Source: Diphasiastrum complanatum (taxonomy: Eukaryota > Streptophyta > Lycopodiopsida > Lycopodiales > Lycopodiaceae). Taken from it: a stretch of DNA of 64,000 nt. The stretch covers positions 41,689,229 to 41,753,228 of the forward strand of contig CM055102.1 of assembly GCA_029204225.1 (NCBI GenBank), in the 5' to 3' direction. Shown one piece after another: positions 1 through 11,714 of this stretch. Each line of letters begins with the position of its first letter. The first letter of the stretch is position 1. Both the position numbers and the translations under genes were made by a program. The notes under the pieces were generated by a model that searched no databases, was not told the DNA's origin, and saw nothing but the letters and a program-made list of their open reading frames with translations.

Positions 1-300
1 GCCACACGTAGGAAGAAATTTGCCTGTACAATGATTTTGAGTTCATTATGCTATACTCAGGGGCATGTCCTGGGTTTGTCAATATATGTGGCCATATTGG
101 GCCTAACTCTAGTTTGGCAGGTGGCAGGCCAGTTTAGTGACACCTGTTGAGCCCATGCAGTTTGGGGCTTTGCTATATGTACAATGTTTCTTCATAATAG
201 ACTTAACTTTTGTTGTGACATCTATGAGAGCTTGTGAGGAGTGGCTATGGTGATTGTGTGATGTGATCTACATACCGCACTAGATTCTATCATAATTTCA
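1..300 (+). repeat. 3' part of an LTR (5' part outside window)
   Basis: The segment ends in CA three bases before a perfect tRNA-Met primer-binding site, which is how a 5' LTR abuts the internal region of a plant retrotransposon. Its start lies outside the window and no second copy of this LTR is visible inside it. The family cannot be named because no protein-coding domain follows. LTR identity is inferred from position only. Confidence 0.55.
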
Positions 301-303
301 ACT

Positions 304-315
304 TGGTATCAGAGC
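304..315 (+). promoter_or_regulatory. Primer-binding site (tRNA-iMet)
   Basis: The sequence TGGTATCAGAGC is complementary to the 3' end of plant initiator methionine tRNA and primes minus-strand cDNA synthesis. The same 12-mer occurs at six other places in the window, each directly next to an LTR edge; a seventh site (23655) has one changed base. Confidence 0.85.
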
Positions 316-3300
316 GTCAGGGTGTTGCAGGCATGCACGATCCGGTGGAGCTATGGGATAGCGTCTTTCACCAGGAAACATAACACTCAGAGCGTCAGGA
401 GAGAGGACTCCATACGGGGTATCGGCAGTCCGGATGGCAGGAGACAGCAAAGTTCCTTCGATCGGAGATTCGACGAAGATCAGGATGATCTTCGTAAGAG
501 AATTATTGGAAGAATTCTGAAGAATTGCTCAAAACGGTGAGTTGCTTCGGAAAGTGGCTATGACGTAAATTTGGTCGAATATCTCTGAGTACTCCATCAA
601 TTGGGGAGTGGAGCGGATCAGAACGGGTTGCAAGGTAGTGGTAACTCAAGGTTGAGTGGATTTTGCAATCCATTTACAGTGGAGGGAGAAAGTTGCAATT
701 CTGGGAATTGAAGGAAAGTCGCCTGTTTATTGGAAACAGAAAGGCACGGATCTTTCTCCGTACTCAATGGATTTGAGCACTGTAAATTGCTACCTAGCAG
801 TGTATGGGAGAGGCCAAGTGATTGCCAAGAGGGCATGATCGGCCATGGAGAAGTCTATGAGCAAGTAGTTCTTATTCTCAGAAGCTATGAAAAGGGTCTA
901 CTAGGGTTTCAATGCAGAAAATCGTGGATCTTTGGTTGTAGAAAACCATTTATGATGTTGCAAAATTGTACAGTTGGGCAGCCTGATGAGGAGAGAGAAC
1001 TAGTAAAAGGCCGTGGGCAGCCGCACACCAGAGAGAGTGCTGGATCGTGTTCTGAAGGGCAATTGAAAACCTTATTAGAGCCATAGTTGGTAAGCAAAAG
1101 AAGAAGATGGGCCGTCGAGGATGTGCGCGGCTAACGCGAATTGGACCATAGCGTATTTGAGGGAATCTGCGGCTGGATGAGCCCATTTCAAAGCCCCAGA
1201 TCGCTGACAACCGTCTGATCATTGATAAGGTGAATCAACGGGCATGATCAAGATCTCAGGGAGCAAGCGTGGTCCGTTGTTGGATCAAAGAGGACCATCA
1301 AATTTAAAGTGAATGGACCCAAAGGGCATTGAAGGGCAAGAATGAGGAAATTTCATTAAAAATTTTCAAAGGAAAATTCAAATTGGACCCGAAGGTCTTG
1401 AAAGCCAACACTTCATTAAAAATCTTCTTTGTGAAGAATTAGTTCATTTTGCAAGGGCAATCTTTGAAGAGGCCTATCTTTGGCTAGAGGGCATCTTTTT
1501 TGGCCCTCCTTGGGCCAAAATGACCCCTGAAACTGGTTGCTCAAAGCCAGCGGATAGAGCAACGTTACAAAGTAGGGAGAAACGTGTTTTGGGGTGTTTC
1601 CGTTGCCATTCTATCGAGCAGAGTGTGGGTGACCTGTGATGCGCTACATTCGCTATTTGGGTACTGTAGGGCCAAATTTGGAGCAATGTTTGGCTGGTGA
1701 AACCTACTACAAGGTGGTACAATGTAGCATTATGGCTTTGAAATCAATATTACTTACTCTTGACAGGGTAACAAGGTGTTTGGAGGTGATAAATGTAGTA
1801 TGGGGGTGAATGGTAGCGGAATTGTGTGGAGAAAGATAGTTTTGACGACCGAAGTGCAGTTTGGCAACGTGAGTACTCATCATTGGCGACAATTTTGAGA
1901 GGGCAAGCAATCACAGGTGAGAGGTAGGCATGGTATGCCGGTTACAGTTGAAAAATTCTTGTGATCAAGTTCAACTTTTGGGGTTTGAACCAACCAACAT
2001 CAAGAGGCGTTTTGGGGGAACGCTCTCACAGGCATGTTATTGTCGAGTCAGGTGATAGCTGCATTGACACACGCATCTGTAGCTTGAAAATTTCTCGTTC
2101 GAAGGGAAATATGGGCTAGCTTAAAGGTACACACATTTTGGCGGTCACGGGTGATGGAAGTGCAAGGTGGTGCTAGTTGGAAGCCATTGGGCAAGATAGC
2201 GGACTTGCATTGGACGAGCTGTGTGTGGGACACGCAGAGGATGAAGGACAGGTCAGTAATCACACTTTGGATGCTCTTGGAGAGTGGTGAGTGTGATGAT
2301 TTTGCAGTTTTGCAGTCTGTAAGTCAATTTTGATCAAGCCATTTTTAGTTGTGGAGCAGTGTATCAGGTTTTTCATCAAGGAGATACACTTCAACTACCA
2401 ATTTGGATAAGTCAAGTCAATTTGCCATATCAGTTTTGCATCAGGGATGCAGATTTCAGTGATAGCAGGGTGCATATCATTTGGTTTGGCCCATGGAAGA
2501 TCTCATAGTTCACTTGGAGGGATATTGGCATGCACAGTCATGTGAGGGACTTGATGGTGGCTTTGGAGTTCACATCTCAGTGTATTCTCAAGGAGTGGTT
2601 TGGAACCATTCATAGGAGCAGCTTGGAACTAGCTTGAGAGAATACAGGTGGGCACTACAGGGTAGATGCTCAGATCTTTGTGATCAGGGATGGCAGTGGA
2701 ATACCTGGTAGGGATAGCACTGCAGGATGACATGGGATGATCATCACGGAGCAGCTATCTCGTATTGGACTTGAGTCTTTGGATGGACAGAACTTAAGGG
2801 ATGATTCATGATGGAATCAGGACGCTGCAAATGCAAATGGACAAAGTGTGAAGCTTTGAGAGTCAGCTCTAGGTTGGAGAGCTGATGGAGATCGCACGGG
2901 GTGTGATCGAAGGGCAAACACTATGGTGAGTGTTTTGCTAGCGATCTACTAGAGGGGACATTGATGGTGAGGACTTCATGGTGTGCTCATTTGGGAGTAC
3001 AGGTTGGCATTACAGCAGGGGGCTAGTCATTGGACATTGGCATTGATGAGGAAACATCTACCATCACGGGCGTGGATAAACTATCTACAGCTTTCATGCA
3101 GCTGGCTTGGAGGAGTCTAGGCTTGGCACAAGTGTTGGAATTTCCATGGTGCAGATTCTCAGGTGGTGAGATCATGGATAAGCCTGGAGGGAGTCACTCA
3201 GAGCCATATACCTCAATACGATTAGGGAGACAGTAGTCTCGGGATCCCATGAGCAGTGACTCAGGGACAGGCTTGTGTGGCATGGTGTCGGGCGGGCACA

Positions 3301-4561
3301 TAGCCAGGGAGAGCGAGCAAATGCTAGGAGCCAGGTGGAGCAGGTGATGCTTTAGAGTTCGGCTTGTCTAGCAAGATGGTGACTAGGATCGGAGACATCA
3401 AGTGAGCATAGTATGTGGATGACGAGTCCATTGGGATGGCACTCAAGGAGATGCTGCAGTTGCTCAGGTATGATATGTCATTTGATGTATGGATGATGAT
3501 CTTCAGCTGGTGCATCATGTAGTGACCTAGGGATGGGTCATGTCTATTTGGAGGTAGGTGGCATGGAGTGTACCTGGGGTGGTACATATCCTGAGGGCAT
3601 GGAGTGCATTACAGGGTGATGTGGATCTAGCATGCCCATGGTTGTGAGCTAGTAGAGATGGAGATGGTTGCTCAAGGAGTGACAGCTGATACTTTGGCGA
3701 GTGATCAGGTGAGTTGCATGGTTATATGCACAATAGTCTCTAGGTTGGCATCACATGTTGTTGTTATCCATCATTATTTGGTAAGCAGGATGCAATCTTT
3801 TGGTTAGACCCAGTTGGAGTCTAGTTGCACTACAGGTGGACAGATTCTTGGGGAGCTATCAGTAGGTAATGGATACTTGGTGATCATATGGTATATGGTA
3901 CAAGGTTCTGGAGCTATCCTACCTGATATGCTATGGATCGTGGGTGAGTTGTTCATCATGATAGTGGATGTAGTTTGCATTTGCTTTGGCTTGGATGCTA
4001 TGATGGATGTTGTGGGGAGATAGGCTCCTTGGTGGGAGGCCTATAAACTGGTCAAATCAGAGTTAGCAACGTCAAGCATGGAAAGTTGAACCTACATGGG
4101 ATGTAGGACAGGTAGATCATCATCAGTATCTCTGGGAGGTGGGCGAGCTACTCAGGTATAGCCTATGGTGAGGTTTGTGTACATTCATTCATTGAGTCCT
4201 TGGTAGACTCTTGTGCTTGGAGCATGGGAAATGGATGGGGATCAGCTTTCAAGGCTTATTGGACAGGATGTCAGGGCAAAGCGGCTTGGAGCATAGCTTC
4301 ATTTGGGAAATACATCAAAGATGAGGCTTGGAGCACTCATTGGTTCGAGATGGTTGATCTTGGATGATGTATGAAGACATCCATGTGATATGCTTGGATG
4401 TGAGAGCATTTTGGTATAGGTGCAGGCCATGGTTGAGGACCTGATTTGGTGACCAGTGGTGTAGCAGCGGATCTAAAGGTGGCATAGGTGTTGGTACGAC
4501 AAGATACCACTTGTGAGCAGGCCTTGGTCATGTATTTGACACTTTATCATTCGTGTTGGTT
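316..4561 (+). mobile_element. Non-coding interior of a degenerate LTR element (LARD-like)
   Basis: About 4.2 kb follow the primer-binding site without any recognisable gag, protease, integrase or reverse transcriptase. All open frames are short and resemble nothing I know. The plus strand is rich in G and purines for kilobases, unlike the AT-rich copia elements to the right. This fits a large retrotransposon derivative that moves with enzymes supplied in trans, or a very old element whose coding region has decayed. No downstream LTR is seen; Copia-1 begins where it might have continued. A 9-bp-stem hairpin sits at 1498-1520. Confidence 0.4.
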
Positions 4562-5319
4562 TGTCGCGAAAGCTTTGTCTTTGTGTTTCGTGTTCGTCCT
4601 CTCTTCTGATTTGCAAACACTTTTTTGTCTTTGATTTTTCTTTTTGTGCAAAAGCTTCTACGAGATCCCAGACACTTGACTACGCATCACAGAACATATT
4701 TTATTCTAGAAATCAAGAGACACAACACAAGGCCAAGAGATACACAAAATAGAATGACTATATTGTCAGTTTGGTTTAGAGCGAGATCATCAGTGTCTCG
4801 CTCGTTGGCGGATTGACTCTCTGCTCCTTCGCTGTGTTCTGCTCATTGGCAGACTTTCATACACAACTATGGTATTTTGCTTTCTTACTCTATTCGCTAA
4901 GTCTGTCTCAGTTTCTTACAGATCTGTATATTCACTATCTCTCTTCTTTTTCTCACATAGTTATGATCCAGAGATGATCGTTTATACCTCCACTATGTGG
5001 AGTTTACAAGATAGCTAAAACGTAGAATCACAAGACTAGTTAACGCTAATCAACTAGTTAGTTAGTCTCCGTCGTTGCTATTCATTTCAGCTGGGCATGA
5101 AGCCTGTTGTGCTGCCAGTTGACAGCACGAAGGATTGCTCTTCGTTTGTTTCATTCTTTTTGTTTCGCGGTCCTGGAGGTGTGTTTACGATTTGCGATTG
5201 ATTCGCGAATCGTTCGTGCTTCGAGTCAAAGACACGTTGACTGTCACGAATTGTTCTCATTCGACCTTCGTGTCTTGTTCGTGCTGTGACAAAGTTGTAG
5301 GAGTTCACCATTTCTGACA
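4562..5319 (-). repeat. Copia-1 3' LTR (758 bp)
   Basis: In element orientation it begins TGTCAGAAATGG directly after a polypurine tract ending GAGGGAG, and ends CGCGACA, giving the usual TG...CA ends. It contains a TTCGCGAA-type palindrome near 5200. Similar TCGCGA motifs occur in the LTRs near 25400 and 61200, suggesting related copia lineages. Confidence 0.8.
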
Positions 5320-7060
5320 CTCCCTCTTGAGCCTTGCAGCTTTGTTCGTTTAATCCAATTGCCTCTCTTTGCTTGGTAAAGAGTGGCTTGTCGAGTAGTT
5401 TTGTGAGGAGATCTACAATCATACTTTCTGATTTTATGAACTGGACCTGAAGCTCTCCTTTCGAGATCAAATCTCGAATGTGATGGTACTTCAGAGGAAT
5501 GTGCTTCATCTTTGAATGGAAGACAGGATCTTGCGACAGATAGATGGCACTTTGGGAGTCCATCATCATTGTGCTTGGCCCCTCTTGTGGTATCTCGATT
5601 GCCTCCAACATCATCTGTAGCCACACTACCTCATTCGCCACTTTCGAGGCTGCGACATACTCATCTTCGCAAGAGGATTGAGCTACTAGGGTTTGCTTTT
5701 TGCATATCCAACTGACTACAGCTCCACACACTATTGTACATCCTCCAGTAATGGACTTGTTGTCATCCTTGCAGCTCGCCCAGCTCGCATCACTATAGTG
5801 ATGCAACTCAAATTCTTTCTCCTTGTTTCTAGCTCTATAGGTTAATCCAATATTCTAGGTACCATTCAGATACTGTAGGATTCGTTTGGCCATTTGCCAA
5901 TGTGCTAGACCAAGATTGGAACAGAATTGGATCAATGCATAAACATAGAAGGCCAGATCCGGTCTAATACAAATTGTCAAGTACATCCTACTCCCGATTA
6001 AATTCCGGTAGGATATACCTGCCATCTTCTGTTCTTCCTCTTCTGTTTTTGGACAATCTTGTTTCGTGAGCTTGGCTCAAGCTGTCATTGGTGTGGCTTT
6101 TTCTTTGCAGTCCATCATGTGGTACTGCTTCAACACTTTTTTGGCGTATTCTGACTGACTTAAGTGCATTTCGCCATTTGTTCAATCTCTTCTGATCTCC
6201 AGCCCTAGGCATTTTGTTGCTTCTCCAAGATCTGTGATTTCGTAGCTTTCAAAAATCTGACTCTTCGTGTCTTTGATCAGCATCAAGGAATTTTCTATCA
6301 TCAACAAATCATCCACGAAAATGGTCAGTATCACAAAATTCTTTCCTACTCTTTTGATGTAGATGTTATAGTCTGGTTGAGTAGGGTTGAAGTCTAGAGA
6401 CTTCAGAAGACCATCAAGCTTTTTGTACCAGGCCCGTGATGCCTGTTTTAGACCGTAGATGCATCTCTACAATCAACAAACATATTGTATGTTGTTGGGG
6501 TCTTCATAGCCTTCAGGTTGCTTCATGACGATTTCCTCCTCTAGATCTCCGTGGAGGAAGGCTGTTTTCACATCAATCTGGTGAATTTCTAGATTATACT
6601 ATGTGGCGTATGCAAGGAGTAATCTTATGCTTGTCATCTTCACCATGGGCGAATATGTGTCGAAATAGTCGACACCATATCTCTGCATGTAGCCCTTTGC
6701 GACAAGCCTTGCCTTCTAGCGGCCAATTATGCCATCTGATTTTAGCTTTTTCTTGTATACCCACTTGCAGTCGACTATTTTTCTATTTTCTGGCAGTGGC
6801 TCTAATGTCCATGCCTCGTTTTGCCTCATTGACTCAATCTCCTACGACATTGTCTGCTTCCAAAATTCTCCCTCTGGACTTTGGATAGCTTCTTGGTATG
6901 TTGTTGGCTCTTCTATGAAGCTGCAGTACTCAAACTACATGCCTTCGCTCCATTGAAGATTGTCAGAATAGTGGTATGTAGGTCTTCTTTGCTTGTTGAC
7001 CTTCGAGGTTCATTTCGTCACTGCTCAAACATTTCTTGTTCGTGGGGTCGATCCTCTGCT
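5320..7060 (-). pseudogene. Copia-1 reverse transcriptase and RNase H (broken)
   Basis: The minus strand encodes a copia reverse transcriptase with the motif IYGLKQASRAWY and a catalytic box FVDDLLM, which has Phe in place of the usual Tyr. RNase H follows with the YSDASWAS motif, then CEDEYVAA where the family has TEAEY, then the conserved C-terminal HHIRDLISKGELQVQFI block. The last 200 or so residues form one open frame (5087-5806, running into the LTR). The polymerase part has several stops and frame changes between 5820 and 7060. The enzyme would copy element RNA into DNA in cytoplasmic particles; here it is inactive. Confidence 0.85.
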
Positions 7061-7062
7061 TC

Positions 7063-8033
7063 CTACTGCTCTGGAATCTGGGACTCTGCATTCTGATTTG
7101 GTGTATGTCCTCGAGCTCCCTCTTGAACAGGCAGCATTGTGAAGATCTCATGGCATCTTTCGTCTTTCAGTCTAGGGAATATGGACTCGTCGAACTTCAC
7201 ATCTCTGCTGGAAACAACCTTCTTCGTGGTTGGATCGTAGAATCTATACACACGTGTTCCGTTTGAGTAGCCGACCATGATTGTTTGTTCGGATTTGTCA
7301 TCGAGCTTGCTTCTCTTTTCTTTTGGAATGTGCTTGTATGTTGCACATCCAAACACTCGTACGCATGACAGATTAGGCTTTCTGCCTGTCCACATTTTGT
7401 ATGGTGTTTTGTTCTCCAACACTGTCATTGTAGATATGTTCTGTAGGTGTACAGCTGCAACTATTGCCTCGGCCCATAATTGACCTGGCAATTGAGCATG
7501 TGCCATCATGAATCTGGCTTCTTCGACTAGCGTTATGTTTCTTCTTTCTGCCACACCGTTGTATTCTGTTTGTATGCAGGAGTGAACTGGTGTTCGATCC
7601 CTTGTTCTTCGCAGAATCTTGAGAATTCTGTACTTTTGTATTCACCTCCATTGTCAGATCTAAGGATCTGTATCTTTTTCGAGGTGTGTCGCTCTACGAA
7701 TGCCACGAACTTCTTGAAAGAATTGAATACATCGGATTTTTTCTTCAAGTAGTAGATTGTGGTCATTTGGCTGTAATAATCTATAAACATTAGAAAATAT
7801 CTCGAACCTGAGAGCGAATCTGTTTTCATCGGTCCACACACATCAGAGTGGACGAGCTCAAGGACTTCTTTGGCTCTTTTTCCCTCATGTGTGAATGGAT
7901 TCTGATGTTGCTTGCCTTTCTAAAAAGCTTCGCAGAGATCTGTCTCTGGCCTTGAAATCTTGAGACCTATGACAATGTCCTTTCTGCTCATGTCATACAG
8001 GCTCTGCATGTTCAGATGATACATTCTTCTATG
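7063..8033 (-). pseudogene. Copia-1 integrase (broken)
   Basis: Two overlapping frames (7063-7554 and 7533-7841) carry the DDE integrase core. HSDVCGPM and FIDYYS lie around the first Asp, RSDNGGEYKS around the second, and VAERRN, shifted in frame, around the Glu. The frame change falls at about 7550, between the second and third catalytic residues, so no single frame contains the full triad. The DNA-binding end before the core (CEAF..GKQHQNPF) is readable at 7842-7990 with a stop. Downstream the usual FGCATYKHIP and VGYSNGTRVYRFYDP blocks are present. Confidence 0.83.
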
Positions 8034-8480
8034 CTAGAGCTGATCTTTGTTTTTTGAAGCATTTAATATGCTTTCAAAGTTGCTGATTATTTTGGCCTGG
8101 TAGATATTTCCTTCTCTGCATCCGACCGTCAACAACTTGTTTGTCGTCTTCTCAATCATTCGACAAGTGTTATCGTCGAATAAAACTCGAATGCCTAGAT
8201 CTGCCATCTTGGAGACAGATAGTAGATCCTTTCTGAGTGAGGGCACATAGAGTGCTCCTGGCAGCTCTGCTTGGCCTGACAATGTTCATAGCTGTAGAGA
8301 GCCGATGCCTTTGACATCATGTCTGCTTCCATCATCTAGAATCACTGCTCTGTCATTTTTGAGTTTGCGAAAGCTGATCAAGATCTTCTTGTTGCAAGTT
8401 ATGTGAGATGTTGCTCCTGAATCGATGACTACATCGTAGTCATGTTCAGAGTAGCTTGTCGAAGCTTCGTCGAGTATCAT
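8034..8480 (-). pseudogene. Copia-1 protease and GAG pre-integrase fragments
   Basis: The frame at 8286-8480 has the copia aspartic-protease signature VIDSGATSHITCNK, where the Asp of DSGA is the catalytic residue. The next frame (8034-8282) continues with LYVPSLRKDLLSVSKM, the conserved block after the protease active site. An in-frame stop at about 8284 separates them. The protease would cleave the gag-pol precursor in the virus-like particle. Confidence 0.82.
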
Positions 8481-8534
8481 GAAAGCTTTGTCACCTCTTT
8501 CAACATCCTTTGATGACTCTGAAACGTTTGCCTT

Positions 8535-9330
8535 TTAAGCTTTGTTTTTTCTTTTTGGATTGAATCTGCAATCGTATGCAAAATGCCCTTTCTTCTTGCA
8601 GTGCATGCAAGGTATTGCTGGATTGAACAAGCATTTGTTGGTCGTATGGCCTGGTTTGCAGTGATCGCAGGAAGAAGAATATTGATTCAAGGACTTCGTC
8701 TTCTCGAATCTTGGCTTGTTTTTGTTCTTCTTCTTTTCTTTGGTAAAGAGAGCCTTCTCTTGATCACTGCTTCCATCTCCTTCGTCTCTCATCAACGACA
8801 AGACTGACTGCTTTGTTGAATGTCATATCTGGGAGACTCAATATGAGCATTCTTAGTGGCTGATAGGACGTCGGTAGAGATTTCATGAAGTACATCAGCT
8901 GTTGTGGTGCTGGGACCTGGTGCTCCTATCCTGATGCAACGAGTTGCTTCTCAACATGCTGATCTAACTGATTTCCATCCCACCATATGGATTGTAGCTG
9001 ATTGTGAAGGTGCATGACTAAATCTGCAGCCCTCACTTCATACTTCTGCTTTAATCTTTTCCATGTTGCATGGCTGCTTTCGTAGTCTTCAATCTGCATA
9101 AGTAGATCTTCATTTATGGACAAAATGATGATCTCCATTGCGTGCTCATCCTTTCTGATCCATTCAGCTCTCCTCGGGTCTCCCTCTGGAGGCTGCACCT
9201 ATGAGAGCTCGCTCACCGACCAGATGTGTTTGCCCTTCAAGAGTGTTTTGATTTTGAATTTTTAGATTCTATAATTTGCACCATCAAGACTGATTGCTAC
9301 TCTGGTCTAGATTGTTGTAGCCACATTGTG
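8535..9330 (-). pseudogene. Copia-1 gag with two zinc knuckles (broken)
   Basis: The minus strand reads SLDGANYRI at about 9290, where the usual W is replaced by a stop, then a copia gag body (8926-9198) and, after a gap with stops, two nucleocapsid knuckles at 8535-8801. The first is CDHCKPGHTTNKC (CX2CX3HX4C, one residue short), the second CMHCKKKGHFAYDC (canonical CX2CX4HX4C). Two knuckles in tandem are less usual for copia gag than one. Gag would build the particle and bind genomic RNA. Confidence 0.78.
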
Positions 9331-9377
9331 TTGTCTGGAAGAATCACTGCTGGGATATCAGTAGTGATAACCTGTTG

Positions 9378-9389
9378 GCTCTGATACCA
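9378..9389 (-). promoter_or_regulatory. Copia-1 primer-binding site
   Basis: The reverse complement is exactly TGGTATCAGAGC and touches the LTR stub that starts at 9390. This fixes the element's orientation as minus. Confidence 0.9.
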
Positions 9390-9411
9390 TGTCGTGAAAG
9401 CTTTGTCTTTG

Positions 9412-9734
9412 TTGAGAATGCTATGGAGTGTTGTGGTATGCTTGTGATTTGTTTATGGTTAGAAAGGGGAGTGCTAGATAGGTCTTGCTTGGAGCTTGGA
9501 TCTAGCTATGGTTGGGTGGTGAATACTTGAGGCCAGCCAAGTCATCTATCTTTGTGTTTAAAGAGTAGGGACACAGGTGGAGGAGAGATCCTTGGAGGCT
9601 TGCAGATCCTTACTTGCAGGTGGAGGCATCCTAGCTTGGAGTTGGGGAGCATTTTGAAGCTTGCGGGTTGCTTGGAGGACATTTGGAGGCTCTACCTTGG
9701 ATTTGGAGGACTTCCTCACCTCTACTTGTAAAAG
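9412..9734 (+). repeat. Possible Gypsy-1 5' LTR remnant
   Basis: This stretch lies between the Copia-1 LTR stub and the Gypsy-1 primer-binding site, where the 5' LTR should be. It does not end in a clean CA next to the PBS and there is no partner copy for comparison. The assignment rests on position alone. Confidence 0.35.
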
Positions 9735-9746
9735 TGGTATCAGAGC
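9735..9746 (+). promoter_or_regulatory. Gypsy-1 primer-binding site
   Basis: Perfect TGGTATCAGAGC about 1 kb upstream of gypsy gag. Priming with tRNA-iMet is common in both copia and gypsy plant elements. Confidence 0.8.
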
Positions 9747-10110
9747 TAGACAAAGGATGGTAACCTTTCTAACCTTCTTCAAGTTCTATTAAGATCACCA
9801 ACTAAATTTTTTTTGGGGAAGATTATAGGCTTTTCTAGTTGTAGGAAGCTTGTAGTTGAAGTACCCAATGAATCTAGTTCTCTTTGGAAGATAGTAGTGA
9901 TGCTTATAGAATTGTTTAGGGGCTGATTTTTTATCATGTTAGAGAAGTTTTAAAGTGGGCTTTGGGTTTTTAAAAGTTCTCAAAAAAGATTTGTAGGATG
10001 GGTAGAGGAAGTCTTCCTCTACATATACAAACTTTTTTTTGGCAAAAAGATTGATTCTAGCTATGTGTTTTGATCAAAACTAGTGTTTTTTTTTACATAA
10101 ATGAAGTATT

Positions 10111-10413
10111 TGAAGTTCTGATTTTCATTTTGAAGTTCGGTTTTTCAGACCTATAAATCTGAAAATTAGATATGAAAAGTGAAGTTTTCACTCAAACTTC
10201 ATTAGTTACACCTTTCTATCTCCTAGTTTCATGAAAATGGCAATGTAGGAAGGGAATGGTAGTGTAACTTTGTGCATAAAACAAGTTTTGAAGTTCTATT
10301 TTTTGTCATTATGAAGTTCTGATTTTCAGACCTGTAAATTTGAAAATCAGATCTGAAAATTGAAGTTTTCATAAAGCTTCATTAGTTATCCATTTCTAGA
10401 CACTAGTTTCATG
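10111..10413 (+). repeat. Direct duplication in the Gypsy-1 leader
   Basis: Two diverged copies, about 10111-10231 and 10289-10413, share in order a GAAGTTCTGATTTTC-like start, TTTTTCAGACCT, TGAAAATTAGAT or TGAAAATCAGAT, CTTCATTAGTTA and CTAGTTTCATG. Each copy also contains a short self-complementary pair (GATTTTC and GAAAATC). The rest of the 9747-10750 leader is AT-rich and non-coding. Confidence 0.7.
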
Positions 10414-10750
10414 GATTTGGAGATCTAGAATAGTGAGAAATGTGAAAACTTTGGTTGCTTTTCAAATGACAAATGAAATTGGAATTAGAATGGAAACTGT
10501 ATGTAAACATTAGCTTGGATTAGTTAATTGAAGTTTACATAAAGATTTGGTTTTCAATTTTGCTTTTGATTAAGACAAATGTAGCTTGTTGTTGTTTTCC
10601 TCTTAAGCTTGGATTGAGCTTGCAAATAGTAGTAGGCTTGGATTGAGCTTATAAACAATAAGATTGAATGAGTAGAAATAAATGATTTTTATTTGCATTG
10701 GATGTAACAATTGAAGCATTTCTATCATTCTAATTTGAGCACTTATTGTT

Positions 10751-11690
10751 GTATTTGCATAATAGGAAAACACACAAGCAACCCCAATCGATCAAACCAA
10801 TGAAAGCCCAACATTTGATCTATCAAACCCATCCAATGTGGCATAAGCTCTTGAACTTTTATACCAACAAATTCAAGCCACTAATAAGCAGCTTCTTGAA
10901 ACTAATCAAAGAGACCAAGACTTAGAGTCTAGGTTAGCCAATCAGAAGAAGCATGTCGTTCCACCTCCTGTAAAAGTGTTTAAGGGGGAGAAGAAAGATA
11001 GAAACTTACAAGTGTTAAGTTCTTGGCTAAATGTTTGGAACAAATACTTTGCCATGAACCAATTCCCTGAATCTGAGAAGTTATCCACTGTCACCATGTT
11101 CCTTGAAGGAAGAGCCTTAGTTTGGTGGGATGACTTAGTTGCAAAGGGCAATCAACCTTGTACATGGGATGATTTTTGCAAGCTTTTTAGGGATTATTTT
11201 CTACCACTTTTAGATGACTATGAACACTTCCAAAAGTTGAGTCATCTAACCATGAGTAAAGGTTTGGAACAATTTATTCAAGATTTTCATGAGTACCTGA
11301 ATCCACTTTATAGTGATATTATGCCTAAGGTACAAATGTTAATGTTTATTGATGGGCTACCAAAAGATTATCAAGTGGATGTTTGTAGGAACCATCCAAA
11401 AACTCTAGAAAATGCTATTAGGGCTGCAAAATACATTGATGACACACCTAAGCCACCTAGGGGTCAACAGCCTAATGAACCGAAAAAGGTTTTCAATTTA
11501 AGAGGAAGGATAGGGAAGTTGTTAATGAAACACATCCCAATTCCAACAATCCTAAGAAAACCAAGAAAAACTTTAAAAACCATCATGGTGCAATGATAAA
11601 GCTGAAGCTTGTAAGAAGAACCTGTGCTTCAAGTGCAATGGCAAGGGTCACCTTGCACGTGATTGCATCAAAAAACAAGCTTCAACCTCA
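10751..11690 (+). pseudogene. Gypsy-1 gag with zinc knuckle (broken)
   Basis: A gypsy-type capsid domain is open from the codon after a TAA at 10846 to 11596. It has the family hallmarks VKVFKGEKKDRN, WNKYFAMN, FLEGRALVWWDDL, TWDDFCKLFRDYFLP and LNPLYSDI. The frame upstream of the stop continues the same protein with a Gln-rich, probably coiled-coil stretch, so the true start lies near 10751. The nucleocapsid knuckle CFKCNGKGHLARDC (CX2CX4HX4C) follows at about 11630-11671 in another frame. Gag would form the particle and package element RNA. Confidence 0.82.
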
Positions 11691-11714
11691 GGTAATCTAT
11701 CTCAAAGTAATGAG

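Larger units (their letters stand above)
4562..9411 (-). mobile_element. Copia-1: degenerate Ty1/copia retrotransposon
   Basis: Read on the minus strand the order is LTR stub, primer-binding site, gag with zinc knuckles, protease, integrase, reverse transcriptase, RNase H, polypurine tract, LTR. Integrase before reverse transcriptase marks Ty1/copia. The 3' LTR (4562-5319) is full length, but the 5' LTR survives only as about 22 bp (9390-9411) matching the first bases of the other copy with one mismatch; beyond that the sequence is unrelated. All domains are split by stops or frameshifts, so the copy cannot move by itself. Confidence 0.85.

Noticed and set aside
304-315. Possible tRNA gene fragment at TGGTATCAGAGC
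   Set aside because: The 12-mer recurs next to LTR ends and no cloverleaf surrounds it; it is a primer-binding site.
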